A DNA stretch of 64,000 bases from Fremontodendron californicum (GCA_030761205.1 JAULJL010000034.1:3929501-3993500); one strand, 5' to 3'; positions 32,235 through 45,719 are shown, numbered from the stretch's first letter. Made by a program: numbers and translations. The notes: generated from the sequence alone by a model not told the origin.

Positions 32235-33466
32235 GAAGGCTATAATTGCTTCCCCCAATTCGCCACTCCAACAAACAAAGTCGCACTCAAACCTATTCAA
32301 AAGGTTAGGGTAATCCGTCTAGTCTGGTAACTTCCATTCATATTGGATTTAGTTTGAGCAGAAATATTTGTGATTCAGCTTGACTCAATTTGAATAACTG
32401 TTTAATTAATAAAAATATTTTTTATTTAAGTTTAATTATAAAATATATAAATATTAATATAAAATTATTTTTTTATTTTTTGAACAATAAATTGGATCGA
32501 CGGACCAGTTTAAATTCGTCCAGAACCGAACCTAAATAAAAAAAAAAATTAGATCACGATCTAGCCCGATCCATGAGCAGATCGCACCCATACTCGAACG
32601 ACAATCTCTCAAAATTCTGCATAATTTTCTCAAGTCCTTCGACGAAAGAGCAAAATATTTTGTTTTGGTATATAAAATGGATTTTTATAATATGTTCCTT
32701 TAAATGCCCTTGATGAATGGATTTTTTTTAGGGGAGTGGTGGATTTAATTCCTTAATAATCTACCTTAAAATGATCCGTTTCATAATAAATAGCAAAGAA
32801 AATATAATAAATTTAAAAAAGATCGAGACGAAATAAAACATATAGTATATGCATAATTGCTGGTGTTTGACTAGGATGTTTCAATATTTGGAATGATAGT
32901 TATAACTTAACTAACACCCATAGAAAAAAACCCTTTAATAATTTGTAGAAAAAATATGAAGCAAAAGTAAAAATTATTATTAATTTTTTTGACAGTTACC
33001 TAATCTAGACCGTGTTCGTTAAAGCAAAAGAAGCAATTATTAAAGAAAGTCTTCTCATCTTATATATTACAAACACCAACTTATAACAAAAACAAAAAAC
33101 AATAGTCAGCCACATAAGGAAAAATGATAAAACAATAGATAGAGAAAACTTATTGAAAATTTCAATAATTAAATAATGGAATAATAATAAATGATATTGA
33201 AAATACAAATAAATTAAAAATAAGAGATCATTTTAGTTAAGGTTAAAAAGATAACATAAGATTAATTGGTGTTGTCTTTTAGATAAACGTTGTGGGGTGA
33301 TAATATATTTCTCATATATAATTGTATTCCTAAACTTTAACATAATCATTAATCACAAATTATCACTTATGAATAGAAAATCAAGACAATTACACGGATC
33401 AAGACTCCTAAACTAGCATTAGATAATTATCAAGATTTATCTAGTTTGCAACCTAAACAAATCAAG
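32235..33466. other. Spacer between MULE and CACTA, with repeat remnants
   Basis: No gene. 32330-32600 has worn ATTGGATCGACGGACC-type sequence like other hAT-end remnants here. 33240-33466 appears to belong to an older repeat that resumes at 41978 on the other side of the CACTA insertion. Confidence 0.4.
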
Positions 33467-33469
33467 ACA

Positions 33470-34010
33470 CACTACAACCAAATTGGTTTTCAGTGGCGTT
33501 AATATAGCGGCGTTTTACTTAAAAACGCCGCGGAGTACCGTGTTTTTGAATACCCAGCGGCGTTTGTATATAAAACGCCGGGAAGTTGTAAATTAGCGGC
33601 GTTTTATAAGTACAAACGCCGCTAAATCTATACTGATTGCGGCGTTTGCATTATACAAACGCCGCTAAAGTATAATCAATTTTTATCAGTTTCTTAAAAT
33701 TTCGCCAAAATTTGGGCGCCAAAATTTAGAGGCGAGACGCTGCGTTTAGGCTTTTGTTTTAGCGGCGTTTGTGCACACAAACGCCGCTAAATAATATAAT
33801 ATAGCGGCGTTTTTAAATATAAACGCCGCTAATTATTTCGATATAGCGGCGTTTGTAAATATAAACGCCGCTAATTATATCGATATTGCGGCGTTTGGTT
33901 AATAGAAACGCCGCTATATTGATTCATTTATGGCTTAAGGCAAAACGATGTGTTTTACCTTGTATTGTTGCGGCGTTTGTTGATACAAACGCCGCTATGC
34001 TTTCTAATAT
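33470..34010. repeat. Left CACTA terminus with hairpin-type subterminal motifs
   Basis: About ten units of the form TAGCGGCGTTT-(4-10 nt)-AAACGCCGCTA, each an inverted repeat, between 33490 and 33998. In related elements such motifs are TNPA-binding sites that bring the ends together. Confidence 0.85.
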
Positions 34011-35873
34011 GAATTTCAGCCCCCAATTCAGAAACCCTAACCGAGTCTCTCTCTCTCTCTCCCTCTCTCTCTCACACATCTCCAAGCCGAAATCATCATC
34101 TCGAAGCCGATTTTTGTCTCTTCATCTCGAAAATCATCATCTCGAAGCCGATTTGTCTCTCTTCATCTCCAAATCGTCAAATCGTCAAATCGTAAGTAAT
34201 TTATAAATTTGCTGATGAGTTTTTGTTTCTTTTTGTGATTCTGGTTTGTTGTTAGAATTTGATTTACACTTTTGATTTCAAAAGAGTTGAATAAAATAAA
34301 ATCTGCTATATCTCAGTGCAAACAAACGTAAAAGACTTAACAATTCCCTTAATTGATCTTTAAATCACTTATTATACTTTTGAAATTCAGTTAATTCTTA
34401 TTGTGTTTTCTTTTTTTTGGTAAAATGATAAGAAACAAAAATGAAACAGATTTGTTAGCAAGTAATCATTTTTGTGCTGATTGTTGATATTGGTTGTTTG
34501 TTCATGTAGCTTCTTTCAGTGGCTCTACCTGCACTCTATTTGGAGGTCAGTGTCCCCCCTTTTTCTTTATATTAAGTGGTCTACCTTATAGCTACAAGTC
34601 AATGTGGAATCACTTGGTAATTAAGATAGCATGCATATCTAAGATAAAACGAGTGTTCTATTTTTTTTTTGCTTAGATACTGCTTTCACTGATATCTCTC
34701 GGTACATACAGTAGATAGTTCCCTGGATGGACTTGGATTTAATTTTAGTGGGTTATAAACGAGTAGTCAGACTGAAAGACAATTATTGGATTTGAAAGTT
34801 GGGGAATCATCTTAGAATTCACTCTGGGTTACTCTGTTTGTTGGAACTAGGGAAAATGCAACATCTAGGTGTTGCTTTGAGTACTAATATATCATATTTC
34901 CATATGGTTTGTTCCATAGTTTCTACAGATTAAATGAGTCTTTCACCACGCCTGCTGCCCTGGAGCCTTTTCCCATTTAAAGCATAAATCTCTTTAGGTG
35001 TCATTAACTATTCTCTTATTGTCATGGTTACCTTTGGCTTTTAGTTCCGAAAGTGGTACCATGATGCGAGGATAAGAGGCTCATTGCAAGTAGACTATCG
35101 AATTATAATGCGGCTCTCTGAATCCCGTCCCTCCCTGGATTTAGAACTGATAAAACCTATGTAGCACATCTTTGCAGAATTGAACTCTTTTTGGTGAAGT
35201 ATTACTTAGCCATGCTAACTGAAGTTCTTTTAACATGGCTCTACTTAGGGAACTCAATTATTTTGTTTGCTTAGAATGGCAAGGTGATTTTCTAAGAGCT
35301 TCTAAAAATTGTGGTGATAGATGGCAAAGCAGCTTAGAAGGTTTTTTTTTTTTTTTTTTTTTTTGTGGCCAATGCTTACAAGGTTGAGGTTGAATAAAAA
35401 ATGAGAGAGAAGAGAGAGCTTGCTACTATGAATTTAAAAAGTTACCTGTAGCTGTGTGTATTCTACACCTTTTAGCCTTTGTTATGTGTGCTTGATTGTC
35501 AATGAAGAATTATACCTTCTTCCTTTTTCTTTTTAACTTTCTACTTAAAGCTGTGTCTGAAACATAACCATTTTTAACTTTCTACTTAAGTTTCATTTTT
35601 CATAGTTCAGCAAGATGCTAGCACAAAACCATTTATTGAGTCTGCAAAATGTTCAAAAAAACAAAAGATAAGGATTAAAACTGGCTGAGACATTATGTTT
35701 ATTACCTTTGAAGAAACTTTTTCACTATGCCAAGTAGTTTATTAAATTCTATTTGTATGATCCCATGATATCCTTATTAAATTCTATTTGTATGATTTAT
35801 AGGCAGATTTAACTCTAAGTTGTTGGTCAAGTGCTAATCATGTAATTTGATTAAAAAGGTATTTGGCACAAAA
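34011..35873 (+). other. CACTA leader upstream of TNP2
   Basis: It starts with a CT-rich leader (34046-34076) and ATCTCGAAGCCGA repeats, then T-rich intron-like sequence up to the TNP2 start. Probable 5' UTR exons and introns exist (donor GTAAGTAATTT near 34193), but boundaries are uncertain. A T-run sits at 35342-35364. Confidence 0.5.
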
Positions 35874-38800
35874 ATGGATAAGAGTTGGATGCAAAAGTCG
35901 AGACTAAGTCAAGAGTACGAAGATGGAGTACATAGTTTTCTCAATTTCGCTTTTCAGAACGCAAGCGAAGATAATAAGATATTATGTCCTTGTTCGAGGT
36001 GTGCCAATATTGATTGGCATATGCGTGGAGTTGTTTTCGAACATTTGATTTGTGAAGGATTTCTCCCGGGTTACAGACAATGGTTTTTTCATGGAGAGTC
36101 CGCAACTTCTAGGTCATCTTCTAGAGTTCGTCCAAGTAATTCTAACAATCAACATCAGTCTATTAGACAAGATGACATGGAAGGCATGTTGCGAGATGCA
36201 TTTAACATGCGTAACCATAGTTTGTACACATCTTCACCAGAAGTTCCTGGAGGGAATGATGGGTTCAATGTTGGCATGAATGACTTTGCTGAAACGGGAA
36301 GAGGTATGGGTGATCAGGAACCCAATGGAGAAGCGGCAAAGTTTTATAAGTTGCCTGATGATATGAATGAAGAACTTTACGAGGGATCTAAGCATACAAG
36401 ATTGTCTTTCTGTGTCCGTCTTTTTCACTTAAAATGCTTAAGCGGGTGGACAGGAAATTCTTTGACACTGTTATTAGAATTTTTGAAAGAAATGTTTCCT
36501 TTTGCAAAAATGCCTCAGTCTTGTAAGGATTCGAAGAAGATGATAAAAGATCTAGGCCTTGGATATGAGAAAATTCATAGTTGTCCGAATGACTGTATGT
36601 TGTATTGGGGTGATAGAACAAATGAACAATTTTGTCATGTCTGCGGTAAATCTCGATGGTTGAATGGAAATACAGAAGAAAATATGAATGAAGACGATGG
36701 TGACACACATTTAAAGAAGAAACCTGCAAAGATTTTGCGGTACTTTCCGTTAATACCAAGACTTCAACGAATTTTCATGTCATCAAAAACATCTGATTCT
36801 ATGAGGTGGCATCATGATGAAAGGATTGATGATGGCTTATTAAGACATCCTGCAGATTCTTTGGCTTGGAAATCATTCGACAATAAGTTCCCATCTTTTG
36901 CTAATGATCCCCGGAATGTGAGGCTTGGACTTGGTTCTGACGATTTTAATCCGTTCAAAATAATGAGTACTTCTTATAGTACTTGGCCGGTTGTCTTGAT
37001 TCCTTATAATTTGCCTCCATGGATTTGCATGAAACAATCATCTTTTATCTTATCCATGATAATTCCTGGAGAGAAAGGTCCCGGAAATGATATTGACATT
37101 TATATGCAACCTCTTATTCAAGAGTTGAAGCAGTTATGGAAGGGGTTGAAACATATGACGCATCAAAAAAGGAAAACTTTAATTTGCGTGCAGCTTTGTT
37201 ATGGACTATAAACGATTTTCCTGCTTATGCAAATCTATCTGGTTGGAGCACCAAAGGTCGTTATGCTTGTCCTTGCTGTGCTGCACAAACATGTTCAAAA
37301 TGGTTATATAACGGAAAGAAATTCAGTTATATGGGACATCGTCGGTGGTTAGATGAAAATCATAGATTTAGATTCCAAAAACATGTCTTTGATGGCAGTG
37401 AAGAGTTAAGACAAGCACCTGAGACCACGATTGGGTCGGATATCTTGTTGATGTTGAAAGATATCAATTTCACTTATGGAAAGATGAATCAAACAAGTAG
37501 CACACAGTCAAGGAAAAAATCAAGGGAGATGTTAGAAGGTGATGTTGAAATTCAGAGTGATGAGGAGGAAGATGAAGAAGATGATCCAAATGAGGCGGAT
37601 TTGTGGAAAAAAAAAGTATTCTTTTTGAGTTACCTTATTGGGAGCATAATTTATTGCGTCACAACCTTGATGTGATGCATATAGAGAAGAATGTTTGTGA
37701 AAATATCATCGGGACAATTCTTAATGTGGATAGAAAATCAAAAGACAACTTAAAGAGTCGGCTTGACCTAGTTCACATGGGAATTCGTCGTGATCTTCAT
37801 CCGGAATTACTTCCTAACGGAAAATCACGGTTGCCTCCTTCTTGCTTTGGGATGTCTAAAAAAGAGAAGGACGTCTTCTGTAAGGTGTTGAAAGATATGA
37901 AGGTCCCGGATGCGTATGCCGCCAATATATCAAGATGTGTGAATGTGAAGGATCGAAAACTTTCTTCTTTAAAGTCACATGATTACCATATCTTGATGCA
38001 AGACTTACTTCCAGTTGCTTTACGTTGTTCTATGTCAAAGCAAGTGACTTCTTCTATAATTGAACTTAGTAATATAATGAAAGCTATTTGTGGCAAAGTT
38101 CTCAAGGTAGAAGAGCTTGAAAAACTTCAACATCGAGCAGCTCTAACTTTGTGCCACTTAGAGAAGATTTTTCCTCCATCATTCTTCACTATAATGGTGC
38201 ATTTGGTTATCCATCTTCCTTATGAAGCAAAAGTCGGCGGACCAGTTTTTTATCGATGGATGTACCCATTAGAGAGGTATACTTTGCTAATTAGCTTATT
38301 ATACTTTTATCTGGTTTACATAGCATTTAATTACACATTATAATTATTATGTATTCTGTTTTAGGTTTTTAGGAAAGTTAAAATCTTATTGTCGGAACAA
38401 ACGCTATCCAGAAGGTTCTATTGCTGAAGGATATTTAGCGGAGGAGTGTATGACATTTTGTGCAAGATATTTGGATGATGTTGAAACAAGATTTAATAGA
38501 CCGGGAAGAAATGATGTGGTCACACATAACAACTTAGCCGAAACATACTTATTTGGAAGTGTTGGACAATCAATCGGCAAGGTTGAAGTGGTTGAGCTAG
38601 ATGATAAATCTTGGGCACAAGCGCATCGATATGTGCTTTTCCATAGTGATTCACTGGAATCATTACGCACGTAAGTTCCAGTATAATTTTTAATTTAACA
38701 AACAGTTTAATTTGTCTTTTGTTTTTTCACGTAAAAAACGTACTTTTTTTGATAGTGAGTATAGAAGCTACTTGAGAGGAACTTTACGTTCTCGAAGAAG

Positions 38801-39610
38801 ACAACTTCGCGAGCTTGATAAGTTATTTACGGAAAATTTCCACGAATGGTTAGGAGAAGTAGTAAGTAACACAAGTTTTTATCATTTTATTACGATCAAT
38901 GTATTCTTTAATATATAAATAAAGTGAAGTGTTTGTCTTTGCGTTTCTTGTAATAGGTTTGGAGTGGAAGAGATGTTAGCGAAGAAATTAAGTGTTTTTC
39001 ACAAGGACCGAATAGAATAGTGAAAAGATACAGTGCTTACATCATTAATGGATTTAGATTTCATACTAAATCCCGTGAACGCTTTAGGAGAACACAAAAT
39101 TGTGGAGTTGTTGTTTCTTCTTCAACAACAAGCTATGCTAGTGCTAGGGATAGTAATCCTGTGGAGGGGGATATTGATTATTATGGAATTCTAACTGATA
39201 TTATTGAGTTGAATTATTATGGCAAGTGGAAGGTCGTGTTATTTCGATGTGATTGGGCTGATGTGAATACTAGTAGAGGTGTTAAAAAAGATCAGTTCGG
39301 ATTTACAATGGTGAATTTCTCTCGATTAATTCACACCGGACAACAACTGATTGACGAACCTTATGTTTTTTCATCTCAAGTCAAACAAGTATTTTATTCC
39401 GAAGATCCGAATGATGAGGGTTGGTATGTTGTACTCCGTAACACACCTAGAAACCTGTTTGATATGGGTGATAAATTTCAAGATGATATTGAACAAAGAA
39501 CTGAATGCTTGCCATTTACGGATCAAAACTTGGATGAAAATATCCCCAGTACCAATACAGATGTTCGGTGGGTTCGCGAAGATGTTGATGAAGACATTTA
39601 TGAAACTTGA
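35874..39610 (+). pseudogene. TNP2-like CACTA transposase with two single-base frameshifts
   Basis: Exons: 35874-38276, 38365-38670, 38756-38861 and 38957-39610, all GT-AG. Order of domains: N-terminal transposase-associated domain (MDKSWMQKSRLSQEYEDGV, CPCSRCAN), Transposase_21 catalytic region (CPNDCMLYWG, LIPRLQRIFMSSKT, LWTINDFPAYANLSGWSTKG, CPCC, NLDVMHIEKNVCENI), DUF4218 (THNNLAETYLFGSVGQ) and DUF4216 (YYGILTDIIELNYYGKWKV). Frame is lost near 37140 (one base missing after LKQLW) and at the A-run 37607-37615. Apart from these two sites the reading is continuous over about 1,150 codons. It cuts and rejoins element ends with TNPA. Homopolymer indels could also be assembly errors. Confidence 0.9.
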
Positions 39611-39760
39611 TGAAAAAACAAAATCTAGTAAGATTATTTTGAAACAAATACTCTGTATATAATATGTTTTTATGCTTTCTAATATTATTATTAATGTTTT
39701 TTACATAATAGTATTTCATTCTTATACTAATGTTGTTTACTTAAAATTGATGCAGATAGC

Positions 39761-41391
39761 ATGGCGAGGAAAAGATTAAGGGATATCAATATCATTCAGA
39801 CTGTTGAGGGTGACACTAGAGTGACGCCTTCAGAGGTGCCGAATGCGTCTACTGCAGATGTTAACCCACCAGAGTTGTCGACTGCCTCCATAGCTGCAGA
39901 AACTGCAGTTCATACGAACTTGAATACAGGTATCGTGGTACGGCGTTTGTGTTAAAAGTACGCAAAATCATATTGAAATTGCTAATATATTTGCTTTTGT
40001 GTAGTTGATAATGTTGGACAACGCAGAACTCGTGGTCGTACGACATTAAAGGAGTTATGGGCACTACCTCCTGAAGAGCGTATTGTTGTCGCAGCAAATA
40101 ATGAGCAGCAGCCAATTGGTCCAGAAGCACAATTATTGGCTAGCTTTCTTGGCCTGATTGCTCGAAATGGGATGAAGTGTCCCATTCATTATGAGTCATG
40201 GCGTGACGTGCCGAATACTGAGAAAGTCGAGATGTTAAAGTTTATTGAGGTATAAGCATGTTACATTAGTATTGCATTATTTTAATAATTTTGTTGATCA
40301 TCGAAACTAACGTTGTACAACTTCTCCGTTTCAGTCACGATTTTCTTTGCAGATTCCCACATCATTCGTTATGAAATCATTGGGGAAAAAATGGAAAGAC
40401 TTTAAGCATGAGTTGAAGAAAAAGTATTTCGATCGAAATACTGATCCTAATGTCTTACTACGAACCATACCGCGTGGTGTGATTATGTGGCAGTATGAGA
40501 GACTGGTTAGATTCTGGTATTCAAAAAAAGGAGAGGTATCATTTATAATTTATTTTGGTCATTTACTTATAGTACTTGATATAATACAATTTTATGGAAT
40601 ATGTATAGTTTTATAACGTGCTTTGTCTAATGTACAGGAACGAGAAAAGATAGGGGTAAGCAGTAGACAACAACAAAAATACAGTCACACCAGTGGTTCA
40701 AAAAGTTTGCCAGAAAAGCTAATGAAAAAGTAAGTTTACATTCATAATGTATTAATATATTAGTTCTCAATTATTTTAATACAAATTAGTATTAATTATT
40801 TTTGTTTTGTAGGAAATTGAGCGGGGTGAAAAAATTGGACGAGTTGAACTGTTTCAGTTAACTCATACTAAGAAGGATGGATCCTATTTGAACATCGAGA
40901 CTCAGGAAATTGTGGTATATTTTCTTCAAACTTGTTTTCATTTACAAATATATTTTACAACAGATTTTATTAATATTATTGTTTTATAGGAGAAAGCTCG
41001 AAATAAAATTGCTGAGTATCAAGTCGGAGCATCAGATGGGTCATCAGCGAATATGCAAGATGTCGAGAATCAAATATTCACTGAAGTAGCTGGAAAAGAA
41101 CGATATGGACGGGTTCGAGGTGTCGGAATGGGTCCGACACCATCTAGCTACTATGGACTTGGTTCTCAACGGTTTACTGCTTCTTCTTCACAAAACTCCA
41201 GTGCATATGAAGTTCAGATGCTGAGAGAAGAAATGCAAAATATGAATAAACGTTTTGAGGAGAAGGAAGCAGAGAGACAAGCTGAAAAAGAAGAACATGA
41301 TAGACGATATCAGGAGCTGCAGACACAGTTTCAGTCGTTGATGAATTTAGTGCAGCAAAAGAATTTAGGAGGCTCATCTACTTCAGATTAA
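39761..41391 (+). pseudogene. TNPA/TNP1-like CACTA protein (Transposase_24), one frameshift
   Basis: Six exons by GT-AG: 39761-39929, 40005-40249, 40335-40535, 40638-40729, 40813-40914 and 40990-41391. Motifs: RTRGRTTLKELWALPPEER, MKSLGKKWKDFKHELKKKYF, GRVELFQLTHTKKDGSYLN, GKERYGRVRGVGMGPTPSSY, and a C-terminal coiled coil (EEMQNMNKRFEEKEAERQAE). These are typical of the second gene of plant En/Spm elements, which binds the subterminal repeats. A missing base near 40705-40709 (within SGSKS...) shifts the frame before the exon 4 end; the downstream exons are all open. Exon 3 has two possible acceptors 18 bp apart (40334 and 40352), both in frame. Confidence 0.85.
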
Positions 41392-41589
41392 AGAATTTGT
41401 AAGTGGATTTGATGTGTTGAATAATACATTGTATGGTTCATATTAAATATATTTTTATATTATATTTTTTTTTTATAATTTGTGTTGTTTGTGTATTATT
41501 CGACAATGTTGCGCATTTCGGACCTTCAATTGTATTTTTTTTTTAAAAAAAATATTCTGCATTTACAGCGGAAATAAATAGTATTTTTT

Positions 41590-41974
41590 TAAAAAAATAT
41601 TCTGCATTTATAGCGGCGTTTATGAAAAAACGCCGCTAAATACATAAAATTCTGCAAACGCCGCTATATATATAAATTCCTAGCGGCGAATAGCGGCGTT
41701 TGTAATCAGAAAACGCCGCTACAAGCCAAAATTTAGCGGCGTTTGGTATTCAAAAACGCCGCTAAAATCGAACACTTAGTGGCGTTTGAGAACAGAAAAC
41801 GCCGCTAAAGTTTCAAGTGTTACCATTTCGGACCTTCAATTGTGGCGTTTATAAACGCCGCTAAAGTACCTAAAAACGCCACTAATTTAGCGACGTTTAT
41901 GGTGCAAACGCCGCTACATTTCCCGTCACTGTTTTTACCGGCGTTTGTCGCTGAAAGACCAATTTGCAGTAGTG
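41590..41974. repeat. Right CACTA terminus with subterminal motifs
   Basis: About nine AGCGGCGTTT / AAACGCCGCT units, several paired as inverted repeats, ending in CCAATTTGCAGTAGTG. The motif is shared with the left end. Confidence 0.85.
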
Positions 41975-41977
41975 ACA

Positions 41978-42836
41978 ACATCATGAATAATTCTTATAGA
42001 AGAACACAAGCAACTTTGATAGAAAACTAATGATAGATAGAATCAAAATCAATTACAAAACATGTCTAGGGCTTTGAAATCACCCTTAACCAAAAAGAAG
42101 TTTAACTAAGCATAGGCATAGATAATATATATATAAAACTAAAAAGAAAATAAAAGAATGGAGAAAAATAAGAAAATTGATGATCCCTTGAGTCTCCTCA
42201 AAAGATTATGATATTTTGTGGCTCAAAAGATAGTATTTATAGAGCTTTTTGACTTTGGAAATCCTTTCTTGCTGGTCAAGGAAGCTAGGAGTCAAAGGAG
42301 TGCAAAATAGGCAAGTTTTACGAGTTTTGCAATTTTTCTCGGTTTTGGAGGCAGTAGGGTCGGCGCCACTTTCTGGCGCCGCAGCGCCAAGTACACTGAC
42401 TTGGTATTTTTGTCCGCTGACGTCTATTTCGCGACTACTGCACTGTCTCGTATTTCGTCGGCTGATTTGGATGACCATCCAATATCCGATTTAGGCGTGT
42501 AAACTATCGTTGGAAAGGTATTCAAGTCAGATTCAAAAGTCAAGAAGGAAGTTTCTTCAAATAATGACTTTAACATAATGTTTTCCTTGCAACAAGCTCT
42601 AGAGGTCAGATCTGCCTGATCATCTAGCACTAAGAAATTGATCTTTTTGACTCCCAAGTCTTCTTCCATCTTATGATTGTGATTTTGTAAGCTATTTACC
42701 ATTATTATTGACATCTTTTGACTTCATTCTTTTAAATATACCTATTATTAAAAAATATAATATAAGTAAACAAGATAAAGATCGAAAACCTAAACAAAAA
42801 CTAAAGGTAAAAAGACATAAAATGTATATATTATGA
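41978..42836 (-). other. Older repeat interrupted by the CACTA insertion
   Basis: Non-coding, with a GC-rich island GGCGCCACTTTCTGGCGCCG near 42363. On the minus strand it reads like the leader or interior of a non-autonomous retroelement, but no LTR, PBS or coding motif was confirmed. It appears continuous with 33240-33466 across the CACTA. Confidence 0.35.
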
Positions 42837-43310
42837 GCTTATCAACCAAACAAAATTCGGTTCGGTTATCGATTAATGATTTTGAAAATTTTCGATTATC
42901 GATTAATTCGGTTCGGTTAAGCGAAAATACCCGAATTATCCGAATTAACCGAAAATATATGTTTGACATTTGTAATGTTCATTATGCTTTATCATGCTTA
43001 TTTAGTATGTTTAGTTGTTTAGTATGTTTGACATTTGGATTTTATTATAGGTTTTTTATGCTTTGTTTTTGGATTTTGGTTGGTTGGATAGATTATTTCG
43101 ATATAAAATCATGTATTAAAAATATGTTGCAAAATAAATTAAGTATTTATTTCGGTTAATCGAAAACCGACCGAATTAACCGAAATAATTTCAGTTCAGT
43201 TAATTCTCCGTTTTAATAGTTCGATTCGGTTAAAGGTTAATGAAAAAATAAATTCGGTTAATCATATTTCGGTTCGGTTATTAACCGAATTAACCGAATG
43301 AACACCCCTA
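42837..43310. mobile_element. hAT-type element remnant with CGGTTAA-rich end
   Basis: It ends at 43310 in TTAACCGAATGAACACCCCTA, whose reverse complement starts TAGGGGTGTTCATTCGG, a typical plant hAT terminus. Both sides contain TTCGGTTCGGTTA / TTAACCGAAC. The left end lacks the TAGGGGTG tip, so it is truncated or degraded. No transposase. Confidence 0.6.
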
Positions 43311-45700
43311 GCTAAAATATATGAATTAAATGTCCAATTTTAATATTGAGTAATTAGGATACACTCATATCTAATTATACCCTAAATTAATTCTCTACAA
43401 AATACTTAAATTGCCTCTATTTATTCAAAATAAAAGATATAAAAATTTCTAAATTGTCTCTATTTACTCCAAATAGGATCTGGAAATATTATATTATCTA
43501 GATATGATTCATAGTTAGATTAATATTGAATTAATTTAAGAAAAATGATGACTTTTTAAAAGTTTGCTTTTTATATAAAAATTGAAAATTGAGATGATTT
43601 TGTGGAATTTGATTAAAAATAAAACAATAAACTAATTACTACATACAATGAAATATTAAGTAAAAATATTTTAAATTAGTAAAAAATAAATTTCATTTTT
43701 TTATTTAGGTAAAAATTAATTTTAATTCGAAGCATATAAATTACAATATTTATATTTATTTTACTTTTATCTTTTCATAAAATGATATAACTCGATCAAG
43801 TAATCTGTTTAAATTTTAGTTTGATTTGATTTTAAAATTTTATAAATTAAATAGGAAACGACTCAAACCCTAATGATTCAAATTCGAAATGATTTGAATA
43901 AAAAATGACCCGAATCCGAATTCAAAACTAAAATTTTTTAAGACTCAAATTGATCCAACCTAAATTAATCCAACCTAAAACTATCTTGATTCATCTAATT
44001 GAGAAATCTAATTTCAAGCAATATGCAATAAATGGCAAAGACCAAGTGTCTTTGGAGTAGACCTGTCCATTGAGTGGGTCGAGTTGATTTTGGGTCGAGT
44101 TAATTCAGGTTTTAAAAATTTTTGATCATTTTAGGGTTCGGATCATTTCGGATTCAGGTCATTCGGGTTCGTAGCATTCGGGTTTGACACTAAAGTTATT
44201 CGGGTTCAGGTTATTCAGGTCTAATTATTTAATTTTAAAATCAAATCAGATCAAATTTAAACAAATTATTTGATCGAGTCATTAAAATATAAATAATAAA
44301 TAATATTTAAAAATGAATATAGACATTGTAATTTTTAATTTAAAAATAAACATCTATCTAACCTGATTTTTTTGAATTCAAGCATAATCCGCTAATTTTT
44401 CAAATTCGAGTATCTGTTTTACTTAAATGAGTATTATTGTATATCTGAAATTGTTAATCCAATCCATTTATATATTTGTAAATGTATTGTTATAACGCAA
44501 TATACAAATCATTATAATACAATACACATATCAATAACCTATTTTATATAATTTTAGAAAATCACATGATAAAACTTAAGAAATTATACATTTAAAATAA
44601 AAACAATACGTTTACCCTAAAAATAACATTTATAACGATAAGAGATTATATAATTTGATCTAAATTACCTGATAAGATATTATTATAACTTAGCGTACAA
44701 ATCGTTATGATAAAATACACGTATCATTATTAACAACATGTTTTATGTATTTTATTTTAAATTACATAAGAATGGATTATATTTTTAAAATAAAAATAAG
44801 ACTTTTATTTTAATTAATATGTATAACGATAAAAAATGTTATGAGATATAACATGTTATTATTTATTTAAGAGATTACTATATATTTAAAAGATTATTTT
44901 AGTTTTTGAACAACTATTTTGAAGTATTGAACAATTAATTTAAAAAGGTTATTCTAGTAATAATATAACAAACTTACTTATAAAAAATGCAACGAACTTA
45001 CTATTTATCCAATCCAACGGTTTGATCTAAAATGAAAATATTAAGATTGATTTATAACCGGTTGATTAAAATTTTAATTCCTAATACCTAACATTATATA
45101 TAATAATATCAATTTTTTTTTTTTCATTTTCAAAATTTCTCCACAGCAATTGACTGCGTGATACATACTTTATCATATTAAAAAAATAGTAATTACAAGT
45201 TATAAAATTAAATTAATTAATAATTTATGTTATAGTTATTATTTTTATTAAATTAATATTTTAAAATTAAATTAAACTTAATTTAAATTAAATTATGGTC
45301 ATTTCTGATTAATTGTTTGAATCAATTCGGGTACGGGTCATTTCAGGTTTGAGTCAATTTGGATTGAGCCATTTCGAGTTTGGATAATTTTTTATTTGAG
45401 GTTGAATCGGATTCGAATTGTTGACTTTTTTAGTCAAATCAAATTTAAATTCGAATAAATTGATTGAATTTTTCGAATTCATGTTAAAAATAACAGATTC
45501 ACTTTTGAGATTCCATCAGCTATTATGAAAATTGAGTCCATAGGAACTCATATGGAATTTTTGAATTTCATTAAAGGGTTTTTTTATCCTATTTTGTCAT
45601 TTTCTATTGGTATTTTTGACTTGTCACAAAAAAATTTTAGAGACTAAGGAGACATTTCTTTAAATGTCCAAAAAAAGTTAATAAATATATATTCCAAAAA
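43311..45700. other. AT-rich spacer with worn hAT-like ends
   Basis: No gene. Patches such as TAGACCTGTCCATTGAGTGG and CGGGTTCAGGTTATTC (44058-44225), CTCGATCAAG (43790) and CAATTCGGGTACGGGTCATT (45325) look like weathered hAT termini. The rest is A/T. Confidence 0.4.
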
Positions 45701-45719
45701 AATATTTTATTTTCTTATG

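Larger units (their letters stand above)
33470..41974 (+). mobile_element. Complete CACTA (En/Spm) transposon, 8505 bp
   Basis: Left end CACTACAACCAAATTGGT and right end (reverse complement) CACTACTGCAAATTGGT are matching TIRs. The insert is flanked by a perfect 3-bp TSD, ACA (33467-33469 and 41975-41977). Subterminal arrays of AGCGGCGTTT / AAACGCCGCT occupy both ends. Inside are the two expected plus-strand genes: a TNP2-like transposase (35874-39610) and a TNPA/Transposase_24-like protein (39761-41391). Only single-base indels damage the genes. It is potentially mobile in trans. Confidence 0.95.

Noticed and set aside
40860..41391. TNPA-like exon 6 as an independent host gene
   Set aside because: It is joined by GT-AG introns to the upstream CACTA exons and carries the ERYGRVRGVGMGPTPS motif of En/Spm elements.
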